From the NCBI GenBank assembly GCA_005281725.1, contig SSBO01000012.1, positions 154,032 through 218,031 on the forward strand: DNA of 64,000 bases. Reading direction: 5' to 3'. Below, piece after piece: positions 26,393 to 41,590 of the stretch. The translations under genes and the position numbers were made by a program. Under the pieces are notes generated by a model. It was not told the origin of the DNA, ran no database searches, and saw nothing but the letters and a program-made list of their open reading frames with translations. This DNA comes from Wuchereria bancrofti. Taxonomy: Eukaryota; Nematoda; Chromadorea; Rhabditida; Onchocercidae. The number at the start of each line of letters is the position of its first letter. Within the stretch, counting starts at the first letter, position 1.

Positions 26393-26415
26393 TATTGTTG
26401 TTATTGTTATTATTA

Positions 26416-26447
<32 letters not shown>

Positions 26448-26470
26448 GTTTATTGTTGTTGTTGTTATTA
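26393..26470. repeat. TTG/TTA trinucleotide repeat
   Basis: Imperfect (TTG)n with TTA and TCG interruptions. It produces Leu/Val-rich frames that are not coding. Confidence 0.8.
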
Positions 26471-27667
26471 CTCGTATTATGAATGTTATTATTTGTAAAT
26501 TAACAAAACCAAAATTTTTATCTCACCTTTGTGCTATCTTTCTTGTTCCTTCTTTTCTTGCATTTTTTCTTTCGTTCCTTTTCTTACAAAAGTACAAGTT
26601 TCTTTTTTTTTTCTTTAAATTACCTATTTAAATATAATATCACTCCTCAATGTCTCCTTTTTCCTCATTTCCTTCAGTTTAATTCTTTTTATCAAATGAT
26701 CTCATCAAAGCAAAATATTAGAAAACTGGAAATTAATTTATTCATTCTTTTTTTTTCTCCAATTTCTCTACAAAATTCAATTACAGAATTTAACGATATT
26801 TCCTGATAAGTCATCAATGATGACTTGTGTTGATAATAAATTTGCAAAAATGTATGATATGCATTCTTCTTGATGGAATAACAAATGCGGGAAAAAATGA
26901 GGCGCAAAAAGCGGAATTCTTTTTTAATTAAAAAAAAAAAGAAAAAAAAATACATTTCTATGAAATTCCCTCTCCTCTTTATCTGTTACTCCTCAGTGAT
27001 GACCTCCTATTGTTTCGAACATTTTCGAGGATTAAAAGTAATCGACAAAGAGCAAAATAAGGACATCTATTTTTCTCTACTTTTTTTTTTTTTCAAAATT
27101 TCAATTTTAAATTGCACCGGTTTTATTACAAAAATATTCTGCTAAAAATTGTCACAATAAATTTATTTTTAAAAAAAACCATTGAAAAAAATTTAACACT
27201 ATTATTTTAATTTATCACCATGATTAAGCTCATTTTTTCTATGTCATAAAAAGTCATTGACTGCTTGATTATCCTAAAATTAAAAAATAAAAAGTTTCCT
27301 AAAATGAGAATTTTTTGCAGAATTATGAAAAAAGAATTAGTAGTATTAAAAGTAGCAAAAAATCTACTATACAATCAGAAAAACTCATTTTTTTTTTAGG
27401 AAACTTTTTTTTTTCTTTTTTTTTTTTAGGAACAAAAATCTTTCACTTTTAAATTTAAAAACATTCATTTTTAAATTATAATGAATTCAATTAAGCGAAA
27501 TTCATTTTGTGCACAATAAGTTTGCGATAATTGCGGTTTTTAACTTGATAACATTTTTTTTTTCTTGCAAAAATTTAAATTTAAAAGTGAAAGATTATAA
27601 TCTTAAAAATTTATCATCCTAAAACTGCCAAGTAATTTTCCTGTAATAATCAATTTTCCTCGAAATG

Positions 27668-29103
27668 AAAAAAAAAAAAAAAACAGAAGATGGGAATGAA
27701 AAAAATCAGAAAATTCGATCATTGTAATGGAATGTGAACTTTTAGTCTTCATCGTAAAATTAATTAATTCAAATAAAAAAAACAAAACAAAACAAAATTT
27801 AATTTACCGGAAAATAGTAAAAAAAAGGAAATTTTTATCAACACTAATTTCATAATTATAAATAAGTAAATAAATATGTATCAATTAGAGGATGTGTAAA
27901 TTGTTAAAATTAATGTTTTTTAAAATATCATTAAAAATATGGTTGGTCTTAATAAATCATTTCAAAATTAACATTGCCATTTACAATTAAATTTGAAATT
28001 TGTGGACGCAATTTTTGTAAATAAAATAATATAATTCTAAATAAAAATAATATAAAAAATAATATAATTTAGTTCTTAAAAAAAAGCAAAATACGTTTAA
28101 GATTAAAAGATTTCGTATGAAAATGTATTAATTGATAATTGGTGATATATGAACATAATATACTGTTAATTGAGCTTGTCTGATAATTACGATGTTCGAA
28201 AATAACCGAATAGAGATGAAGAGAGATAATTAAATAAATATTGTGGAAGAAATTTTATTGTTTATTATCATTAATTATTATCATTTGTTATTATTTATTA
28301 TTATTATTATTATTTACATCATCTTAAATTGAATTTTCATCAAAATCTTCAAAAAGATTTATGAAAAAATTTATGGAAAAAATTGTCTAGTAATAATCTG
28401 TTATTCCAGATTAATTAGTGAACAATTAAACTAAATGTTATGTTAATAAATAAACCAGCAAACTAATAGATTATAAGAAGTAAGCTATCATTTTTAAATT
28501 AACCATTTGAATTTACAGAAGGAGAACATGCTACAATTAGAATTAATTAACTCGGTGATACATCATTGACAAAATTGCTCAATTTATATTGCGTTGGTAT
28601 AAAAATTATTTAAAAGTGATAAGTGGCAAGTTAACATGAAGTTTTGTTTAATATCAATAGTTTCTCTTATTTGAACCAGGTCAAAGTGACAAAATACAAA
28701 CATCTACTTTTAATAGAACGAGCAATCATTATCTGCACTTTTTTTGATCCTCTTTTTTGTTTCGTTTTTCTTTTTTCTTCAATTCTTTTGAATAATTTCA
28801 AAGAGTACAAGATGATATGATGATGCCTTTCACCGATAAGATGCCTCACATTAACTTGAAGATAACAGATGACAAAACCTAAATGCATCTACCTATCTTT
28901 CAAATAAAATAAAGAGGATATCTTGTTTGTCACATCCTATCCTCTCATTTACTATTTAAGGATGAAATGTACGAAGTGTCATATATGTCCATTCAGTACG
29001 AATAACTGTTTAAAAGTCGGTACTTTCATTTTTTTTTTCTTTTTTTGTTTTATCTTAATGTAAATAGCAAATCGACTGTAGGAATTGAAATGAAACGAAT
29101 TAT
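27668..29103. repeat. first copy of an exact 1436-bp direct duplication
   Basis: Starts at a run of 16 A and recurs at 29105-30540 with a constant offset of 1437. No difference was seen by eye. The copies are separated by one N at 29104. Confidence 0.9.
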
Positions 29104-29104
29104 N
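29104..29104. other. single-N sequence join
   Basis: The second place in the window where one N lies exactly between two identical stretches, here beginning with a 16-A homopolymer. It has the same signature as position 23973. Confidence 0.85.
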
Positions 29105-30540
29105 AAAAAAAAAAAAAAAACAGAAGATGGGAATGAAAAAAATCAGAAAATTCGATCATTGTAATGGAATGTGAACTTTTAGTCTTCATCGTAAAATTAA
29201 TTAATTCAAATAAAAAAAACAAAACAAAACAAAATTTAATTTACCGGAAAATAGTAAAAAAAAGGAAATTTTTATCAACACTAATTTCATAATTATAAAT
29301 AAGTAAATAAATATGTATCAATTAGAGGATGTGTAAATTGTTAAAATTAATGTTTTTTAAAATATCATTAAAAATATGGTTGGTCTTAATAAATCATTTC
29401 AAAATTAACATTGCCATTTACAATTAAATTTGAAATTTGTGGACGCAATTTTTGTAAATAAAATAATATAATTCTAAATAAAAATAATATAAAAAATAAT
29501 ATAATTTAGTTCTTAAAAAAAAGCAAAATACGTTTAAGATTAAAAGATTTCGTATGAAAATGTATTAATTGATAATTGGTGATATATGAACATAATATAC
29601 TGTTAATTGAGCTTGTCTGATAATTACGATGTTCGAAAATAACCGAATAGAGATGAAGAGAGATAATTAAATAAATATTGTGGAAGAAATTTTATTGTTT
29701 ATTATCATTAATTATTATCATTTGTTATTATTTATTATTATTATTATTATTTACATCATCTTAAATTGAATTTTCATCAAAATCTTCAAAAAGATTTATG
29801 AAAAAATTTATGGAAAAAATTGTCTAGTAATAATCTGTTATTCCAGATTAATTAGTGAACAATTAAACTAAATGTTATGTTAATAAATAAACCAGCAAAC
29901 TAATAGATTATAAGAAGTAAGCTATCATTTTTAAATTAACCATTTGAATTTACAGAAGGAGAACATGCTACAATTAGAATTAATTAACTCGGTGATACAT
30001 CATTGACAAAATTGCTCAATTTATATTGCGTTGGTATAAAAATTATTTAAAAGTGATAAGTGGCAAGTTAACATGAAGTTTTGTTTAATATCAATAGTTT
30101 CTCTTATTTGAACCAGGTCAAAGTGACAAAATACAAACATCTACTTTTAATAGAACGAGCAATCATTATCTGCACTTTTTTTGATCCTCTTTTTTGTTTC
30201 GTTTTTCTTTTTTCTTCAATTCTTTTGAATAATTTCAAAGAGTACAAGATGATATGATGATGCCTTTCACCGATAAGATGCCTCACATTAACTTGAAGAT
30301 AACAGATGACAAAACCTAAATGCATCTACCTATCTTTCAAATAAAATAAAGAGGATATCTTGTTTGTCACATCCTATCCTCTCATTTACTATTTAAGGAT
30401 GAAATGTACGAAGTGTCATATATGTCCATTCAGTACGAATAACTGTTTAAAAGTCGGTACTTTCATTTTTTTTTTCTTTTTTTGTTTTATCTTAATGTAA
30501 ATAGCAAATCGACTGTAGGAATTGAAATGAAACGAATTAT
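29105..30540. repeat. second copy of the 1436-bp direct duplication
   Basis: Identical by eye to 27668-29103. Unique sequence (TCAAAGACAAAAAGAGG) follows. Confidence 0.9.
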
Positions 30541-31574
30541 TCAAAGACAAAAAGAGGACAGAAAAAAAAATTGAAGAATGTTACTGCCATTGAGACTAAT
30601 TAGACTAACAGTAGGATAAGATAAAATACTGTTTTATAGTATTTATCATGGACAGTGATATGGTATGATAAGGCGCTTTTTTCAATACTAAGATAATGTT
30701 CGTTTATCACCTCTTATGATTAAATGTGTATAAAATAGTAATAATAATCGTAATAATAATAATAATAATCGCATAATTTACGATGATAAAGATGTCTTAG
30801 ATTACTATTATTAGTGGTAATTAGTATTATTAGTAAGAGTTATTTGATAATTATTAGTATTATTAGTAAGAAAAGATGAGACAACGTAGTTGAACAAATG
30901 ATACTGTAAGATATAATAAGATACTGTAATCTATAATAACTAGCACCAATGAACAAAGTACTGTAGTTAACGATTAGTTTATCACCATTTACTATCACTG
31001 CAGTAATTATTGTCAAGTTGATTGCTACATTTCTAATACTAACTGTCATTATCATTCTTTACTTACATGAAACTTTTACTATCTTTTAACTAAGTAAAAA
31101 GAGTCATTTTTTTTTACAAATCTTTAGCGCTATTTACTGCTTAATAAGTAAAAATCAGTATTTCTTTTTTGTTTTTTTTTTTTGTTTTTCTTTGGTTTTT
31201 TCATTATTTTTTCTATAAAACACTTTACATTTACAGTATTTTTTGCATATTACAATAAATAGATAAAATGGAAAAAAATAATTGCTGAATTAATAATTAA
31301 CTTTTTTTTTCTAATATATTCTGATTAATTTATCAAAAAAAAAAGAAAAAAAAACATGGACGTACTTTTTTTTATTGAAAAAAAATCTCTAATTATATCT
31401 GTTATGAATATTCAAAAAATACTGTCATTACTGTAGTTCTAGTTTTCGGTTCTTTGTATTTTGTGAGAAATTTTAACTTTTGCAATATTTTTTTTTTTTT
31501 GCAAATTACTTCTGATAATTCTTTCTAATATAATTTTCCCATTTTTTCTTTTCTAATTTCAAGAACTGAATGCG

Positions 31575-34235
<2,661 letters not shown>

Positions 34236-36209
34236 TCACTTGAAAATTGCTTCAGTTAATGTTATACAATTCAAATTTACTTCATCTTTGTTTACTTTCA
34301 TTTGTAAATTGTCAGGTAAATATATAAGTAAGGATATAAGAACATAATTTATTCAAAGTATCATTGAGTTATTTTCGGTAGGATTATATTAAATTAGCAA
34401 ATATTCTATTTTTAATGATATTAATTATTTGAAAATAGATTTCCAAACTCCAAAACTTGTTTATTCGACAAACTGTTGAATATTTTTTTTTTCTCTCTCA
34501 TGCAAAATTCAAAATTTTGCTAAATCAATGAACAATTTAATAAATATTACAAAATTGATATCGAAAAAATCTAATAACTTTTTGCATTTTATGATTTTAA
34601 AATAAAGAAATGAGCAAGGTAAGAAATAATTTAAAAAATGCACAAATTTTCAATTGTTCACTTATTTTTTTGTTTAAATGTTTATATCATTTGAATGAAA
34701 ACAATTTGTACTTTATCAAATATTTGAGATTAAATATTTGATCGAATTAATTAACATTGCTATCAAACAACATGAAATGTTAGTTGACTATGCTTATCAT
34801 TAAATTTTATTTAAAGATACTATTAAGAGTTGAAAAATTAAAATGAAAAGTATTATTTAATGGTATCAGAAATTTTTATGAGTTTTTAAAATTCATCCGA
34901 AAAAAGATGTCAAATTTAATTTCTCAGCATGACATACAAATTTTACAGAAATTGTTCCAATTCTTCTCTATATTTGTTGAATTAAACTTACAACGAAAAT
35001 TCCAAAATTCAATTGAATAATTTAACCAAAAAAAAATGATAATAATGATTTCAGTAGAAAATTTTGTAAATTATTTGATATCTTATTAATTAAACATATT
35101 GCGCACTTGAAACGCTTAGCATAAACTGATTTCTTTTACCTAAAAATAAAAGACAAAAAAAACAAAACCTTAAAATTTTTCGTAACTATCAAGAAAATAA
35201 ATGAAAATGAATATGTAATATAACAATTAAATATACTGAAAATTTCAGCATAATATAGAATTGAAAGTTAAATTTATTTAATAAATTATTAAAGCCTAAA
35301 ATTTCGAATAATCAAAGCAAACATTGGATAGCAATTTACATGTATTTTTGTTATTGCATTGCATCTATTATTTGTAACCGTTTCAAAATTGTAAATTCAA
35401 AATGACAAGAATTGAAATGAAGTAACTATGCACGCACATTTATAGGACAGTGCAATTCAAAAATTATAAATTTTCTTTTTCATTCTTTTTTTTTTGCATA
35501 AACAAAAATGAAATTAGAAATTTGAAAGCAATTTTTGCTTAATTTCAAAAATTTGAGTAAAAGTGTTGTAAAAATTTTACAAAATTTTTAACTTCAAAAA
35601 AAAATTTTTCTACAAAAATTATTCATACAAGTAAACAACTGAAAAAGGAAATGATTAAATTTGAATTAAATGCAAATAACTTTTAAAATCTTTATTACAT
35701 AAAGGCAGAAATGAATTTATCAATAAACATTTAAAAAAAAAAACACTCACATGAAATAATTTTTAGTATAATTTAAAATTACATAAAAATATATTGTAAT
35801 TTTTTCCAGAATAACTCTAGGAAGAAACTAGAAAAAGTGAATAACACTAATAATTACTTGTATTATTAAAGCACAATTTGTTTAGGTTAAACTAATGATG
35901 GTGGCTTCATTGCGATAAATTTTCAAATATTTATTTTTAAAAGTTTTTAAACCTGAAAAATATTAAAGTTTTTGGCATATCTTGATGAAATTGCAGAAGT
36001 AAAACAATGAGCTATATGATTAAATTTGAAAATATAGTCTTGTAGTTCTTTTAAAATTAAATTTAAAGTATGTAAACAAATAAACAAACAATATGATAAA
36101 AGTCACATTAAATGAATGATAAGAAAATTACAGAGGAAGCAGGGGAAAAAAAATCAAATTTTGTGATAATGTTTGGAACAATTCGTGTTGATTGGGCGAC
36201 GAATAGCTG

Positions 36210-36235
36210 CTGGCAGGTAATTGAATACCTGCCAG
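36210..36235. repeat. perfect 10-bp inverted repeat
   Basis: CTGGCAGGTA (36210-36219) and TACCTGCCAG (36226-36235) flank the 6-bp loop ATTGAA. The arms are unusually GC-balanced for this region and are followed by repeated TATCATTTATCA units. Confidence 0.85.
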
Positions 36236-38490
36236 TATCATTTATCACTACCTGTATCATTTATCAATATATCAATATCATTTATCATTTCCAAGCCTAA
36301 TGTTTTTAATCATTTCTATAGTTATTTCATGCTTCAATATTTTGTAAACGTTGAAAATAAAAAAAGATCTAAACATGAAATTTAATATTTTTTCTCAAAT
36401 AATTATTTGCGCTAATTATAATAGTAACATAAATTATGTTAAAATGTGAAACTGGAAATTTAAAAAAAACACAAAATTTCGACAATTTTTTAAAATAAAA
36501 ATTTTTGTGCTATTAGGTATTTTTGTAAAACAATCCTAATCTTTCGAAAATTAAAAAATTCTCTTTCAATAACTAATTAAAATACTAATAATTTGTTAAC
36601 TTAATAACTAATTAAAATGCTGATAATTTGTTAACTTAATAACTAATTGCATGCAAATAAAAATCCATCAAATAATTTGCAATCATTTAAAATCAAAATA
36701 ATCAAAGTGCAGTGATTTCAATTTTGGCAACGAATTGAAATGCTAAAAAGTATTGAAAATGAAAATAATGACATTAAAATTAAAGTCCGAACGCTTAAAA
36801 ATGCTTTAAAAATTCACATTCATTTTTTCATTTTCATAAAAATTTTCATTTCAATTAAATTTCCATTCATTGTTGCAACCATTGAAGAATTCATTTTTAA
36901 CAGCATTTCAGCATTTGTCCCAAATCGAAATTCATTAATTGTCACATGTCATTGGTGTCAAATAAAAAAAAAAAATTCTTTTTTCATTAATACAACAATT
37001 ACATCGTATTGGCACAAAATTCTCAAAAACAAATTCATTTTTTTTTTGCTTTTATTATTCGTAAATGACTGTTATCATTAACAAAACTCATTAATTCCGC
37101 GCTATTTCGATAATTTTAGGGTAAAATACAAAGATTTGACCAATGAGAATTGAAGAAATAAATTTTAATTTAATACATTTTTCGATTTTAACAGTCATTT
37201 TGGTTCCATTTTTTTTCTTTCTTTGAAATTTTGTTTTACTTTTTTTTTCAAAGAAACAAAAACAGAAGAAAGAAAAATTAAAAGATTATAAAAAAAAAAA
37301 TTAAAGCTTTAATATTTGTTTTCGTGCAATTTCTCCTTTTTCTTTCCTTTTCTTTTTTTTTTTTTATGATTGAATAATTTATTTTGTTTCAATGTGTATA
37401 TGATGAAAAAGAAAAATAAAATTTTGGAAGTGAAAACAAGAAATAATTAAATGTAATCATTTATCAATCATAGATAAAATATGTGAAAAGAACAAAAAGA
37501 AGAAAGAAAAAAAAAAGTATAAACAAATAGAAATATATTATTGGCGTCTTTTTCTTTTCCTTTTTTATTTTAACAAAAAAAAGAAATTTGAGCAAAATTT
37601 TACTCAATCTGTTTACGACGCTTTAACAAAGTTATAAATACTTACGAAATTTGGCTCTCACTCATTCCTTCGTTTTCTTCCTTCTTATTTTTGTTCTTTG
37701 TTCTCATTAAATATTTCATTTATAATTGATGAATATAATTCAATGTGCATAATGAATAATAAAATTTAAATTATTTATGTATTTATGAAATTTTTTCATT
37801 CTGTAAATTTCAACTGAAAATTTTTCAGCTTCAGTTTTAAATTTGAACTTTCTCTTTTTGTAATAATTCGTAACATGTCTCGTAAATATTTTCTATATCC
37901 ATAACATATTTCATAAGTTTTTTTTTTTTTTTTTTTAATTTCTAGCATATTTTGTAATAATTCAAATTAAAAAAAAGGTGATATTCATCTATGAATACAA
38001 ATTGTATAAATTTAAACTTGAGAAAAAAATTTGAAAACAAAAATTATAGGAACAACTAACAATAATAAATAACAAATAATACATAATACAATGTAATGTT
38101 ATCATAAAATTATATTTCGTAAGTTTTAAATAATATTAATTAAAATTTAATTACCACTTATTTTTGAAAAAATCATAATCGATAAATATGTTGATGATAA
38201 ATACTAAATAATTTCTTTATGATTTTTTTATCTAACTGAAAAAAGGAACTAAAAATTAAAAATAAAGAAAAATTTAAGTTCCAATTTATCTCTTTAAAAA
38301 AAAAATCAAAATATTATGCATAATGATAGTAATTTTATTGTTAATAACTTGTAATGATTATAATAATTATCATTTTCACAATATTCGACCACCAATTTAA
38401 ATTATTTCTAAATCTGAAATATGTATATATAAGTGTGTCCGAAAACTGAAACTCATGCAAAAAATCAATGAATGGCTAAAAAGAAAAAAA

Positions 38491-38718
38491 TATCACCAGC
38501 ATAATTGATTGAACTAATCTTTGGTCGCTGAGTTAATTTGTAAATATTGCTCTATCCGGTATGTAATTTTCAATTTTCCATATGCAATTTTCCGGTGAAA
38601 AAAATTATCTCTAGCATAATTAATTGTTTGAACTAATCTTTGATCGCTGAGTTAATTTGTAAATATTGCTCTATCCGGTATGTAATTTTCAATTTTCCGT
38701 ATACAATTTTCCGGTATT
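38491..38718. repeat. two-copy direct repeat, ~119 bp apart
   Basis: The block running from CAGCATAATTGATTG through GAACTAATCTTTGGTCGCTG to CAATTTTCCGGT is repeated with a few substitutions and a 3-bp indel. It lies just upstream of the 37-bp minisatellite. Confidence 0.8.
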
Positions 38719-38979
38719 TATCCAATTTATGCGTTAATAGTTGTAAACATCGAATAATAATTGCATAGAATGAGAGTAATGTATCTATATGCATACAAAC
38801 ATATTTGTATTATTGACAAACTTGAATAATTCATTTTTGCGCTGTCAAATGAAATTTGTATTCGGCAACGATATGCTGAAGTAAGTCTTAAACATGCTTT
38901 TATAAATCTAACAATTTCTTCCTTTAAGCATGTTTGCTAAGTTTATCGATCGGAGGTGAGATGTTCGTAGAAGGAGATT

Positions 38980-39529
38980 GTCGAGAATGGTAAAGTTAGA
39001 GAGTAATGATAAAGTTGTCGAGAATGGTAAAGTTAGAGAGTAATGATAAAGTTATCGAGAGTGGTAAAGTTAGAGGGTAATGATAAAGTTATCGAGAATG
39101 GTAAAGTTAGAGAGTAATGATAAAGTTGTCGAGAATGGTAAAGTTAGAGAGTAATGGTAAAGTTATCGAGAGTGGTAAAGTTAGAGGGTAATGATAAAGT
39201 TATCGAGAATGGTAAAGTTAGAGAGTAATGATAAAGTCGTCGAGAATGGTAAAGTTAGAGAGTAATGATAAAGTTATCGAGAGTGGTAAAGTTAGAGGGT
39301 AATGATAAAGTTATCGAGAGTGGTAAAGTTAGAGGGTAATGATAAAGTTATCGAGAGTGGTAAAGTTAGAGGGTAGTGATAAAGTTATCGAGAATGGTAA
39401 AGTTAGAGGGTAATGATAAGGTTATCGAGAATGGTAAAGTTAGAGAGTAGTGATAAAGTTGTCGAGAATGGTAAAGTTAGAGAGTAATGATAAAGTTATC
39501 GAGAATGGTAAAGTTAGAGAGTAAAGATT
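38980..39529. repeat. 37-bp minisatellite, about 15 copies
   Basis: The unit is 37 bp, for example ATCGAGAATGGTAAAGTTAG then AGAGTAATGATAAAGTT. Variants differ at a few fixed sites (GTCGAGAA/ATCGAGAG, AGAGAG/AGAGGG, AATGAT/AGTGAT). There are no spacers, so it is not a CRISPR array. The unit length is not a multiple of three and no coding frame is maintained. Confidence 0.9.
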
Positions 39530-41590
39530 AAAAGTATTACTAATTTATCATTGTTATAAAAATTATGAGAGAATGATAGGAGGAGAAAATGGAGGCAAAG
39601 AAGGAATGTTATTGTTGAAATGATTTGGTTTTTGTTTTTAGCGTTTTATTAAGCTAAAAATTTCCCATCACTTCGTATTATTTTCATTCATTTCATTTCA
39701 TTATGTGATCTTTGTATCTTTATTATATGTATAAATTATACTTGCCATTTTGAATAATTTTTGTTTTCTTTTAATTTTGATGATAATTTTTTATTTGTTT
39801 CATTCGTCTTATCCATAGTATAAGATTTGATAAATTAGGGTAAAGTAGTTAATGAGAGAAAATTTTTTGTAATTTAATCCTTCATTTATTGTGGTAAAGA
39901 TAAAGTATTACTGATGATGTATCATCATTTGTTATTTATTTACATATATTTTTTTTTGTATAAATTGACCCATAACTTGTTTTTTTTTTGGATAATTCAT
40001 GTAATCTTTTTTTTGCAATTTGTAACATTTTGCGTTTAAGAATAGATGAAAATGTATAAGTAAATTTTCATATTTCATTCTTAACATATCATAAATGTAT
40101 CGTAATTCTAACGATTTTAATCAATTTTAATTTTAATCATAAACTTTTTCCTTTTCCTTTTTTTTTTGAAATAGAAATAAAGAAAAGTTTTACAAATATT
40201 CGTCATATATGGCGTTTTTTTTTGAAATTTTAAAATTTGCAGAAACAATCGTAAATGATCATTTAAACAATAGGACAGAAGGAGAAAAAAAAATCACTTA
40301 ATTGAAGAGAATAAATAAACATTCAAATATTTATGATATATGAAAATTTAATACATCTTACGAAAGAAAAAAAAAGAGCGGAAAAGTTGGGAATGAGAAA
40401 ATATCTTTATTTACACTCTCAATCTTTTCTCTTTTCTTCAATTAAATAATTAAGAACAAACTTCTGTACTTTCTAACAACATTTCCGTTTTTTTTTTTTT
40501 TTTTTATGATAACATTTCTATTTTTTCTTTTTCTTTCGTTTTTTTTTTTTTTCATAGAAAATTCTTTCCATCTTCTTATCATTCTTTTCATTCCTTTTTT
40601 TCACAAATTATTTCATCTGTTTACTCTTAATCTCTCATCAAAAACATTTCTCAAATTTCATCAATCTTTAAGCTCTCTTCCATATGTATACTATTTCTTT
40701 GTGCTATTAATGATTCACGGAGTGTTATATTTTGAGTGCTATTGGATATTTTTCTTTTTAAGAAATTGATTGCTATCAATGTAATAGCATTCAATGCATC
40801 ATTCACTTACTTTGATCAAATTCATTTACGAATTTTAATTTCATTCCAATTCATTTTCATTTTACGCATCGATCATTTTCAATTTCTCTTACTCATCTTC
40901 CTCTTCCTCTCTCTCTCCCTTTTTGTCTCCTATCTTTCCCTCTCTCTCTCTCTCTCTCCTTATATATATATGTATTATAAATGGAATTAAAGAAATTTAT
41001 CATATATAATGAATTAACACATGTGAAATTAATTAATTTCTCTACTTTTGCCAGTATAATGATTAACTAATTGACGTAATCATTTTAAATCCGTAAAAAT
41101 GTTTGCTATTATTTCTTATATTTCAGTTGCAAATTTCATTTTATTATCGTTTTCATAGGTATAATTTTTATTTTTTATTTTTAATTATAATTACTGTTAT
41201 TAGTGATCAAACGGACAGAAATATATATTTATATTCATTTTTTTTTTTCCTTTTTTTTGCATAGATTAGTGCTAAATTTTGTAAATTAAAATTAAATTAG
41301 CATATTTAAAAATTCTTTTTTCTTTTCAAATTTACATTAATTGTTTTAACATATATTTAGAGTTTTATTTTTCTCAAATCATGATTTTTTATTTCTTTTT
41401 TGTTCATTTATTTATTTGTTCTTCTTATTTATTTATTTTATTTTTTTATTTGAAATGATACAGAATAATTTTTCAGCGAGTTTTAGCATTCAATCATACA
41501 AATGTTAACGAAGATATCAATTGAAATGATGAATGATACTGATGTTCTAAATTTTCAGGAATTGAAAATTTTTTATTTGTTTGAAGTATT

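Larger units (their letters stand above)
25658..31574. other. AT-rich intergenic region, no gene supported
   Basis: Contains a GTT/GTC repeat at 26393-26470, ATT repeats near 28260-28320, long T and A runs and the second N-joined duplication. Short frames (for example at 26692-26955 minus and 28667-28888 minus) are low-complexity or lack splice and domain support. Confidence 0.6.
34236..41558. other. AT-rich intergenic region with satellite-like repeats
   Basis: No exon-like blocks were recognised. It contains a two-copy 35-bp repeat near 36568-36640, a hairpin at 36210-36235, a two-copy 119-bp repeat at 38491-38718, a 37-bp minisatellite at 38980-39529 and a CT-rich tract near 40900-40960. 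Frames at 40506-40990 are Phe/Leu runs from poly-pyrimidine sequence. Confidence 0.6.

Noticed and set aside
28667..30325. Two identical 73-aa minus-strand frames
   Set aside because: They are the same sequence in the two copies of the N-joined duplication. The frame has no domain and an ordinary AT-rich setting.
38980..39529. CRISPR-like array
   Set aside because: Units are contiguous 37-bp tandem repeats without unique spacers, in a eukaryotic genome.
40506..40990. Phe/Leu-rich frames resembling membrane proteins
   Set aside because: They arise from poly-T and CT tracts and have no splice context or conserved motif.
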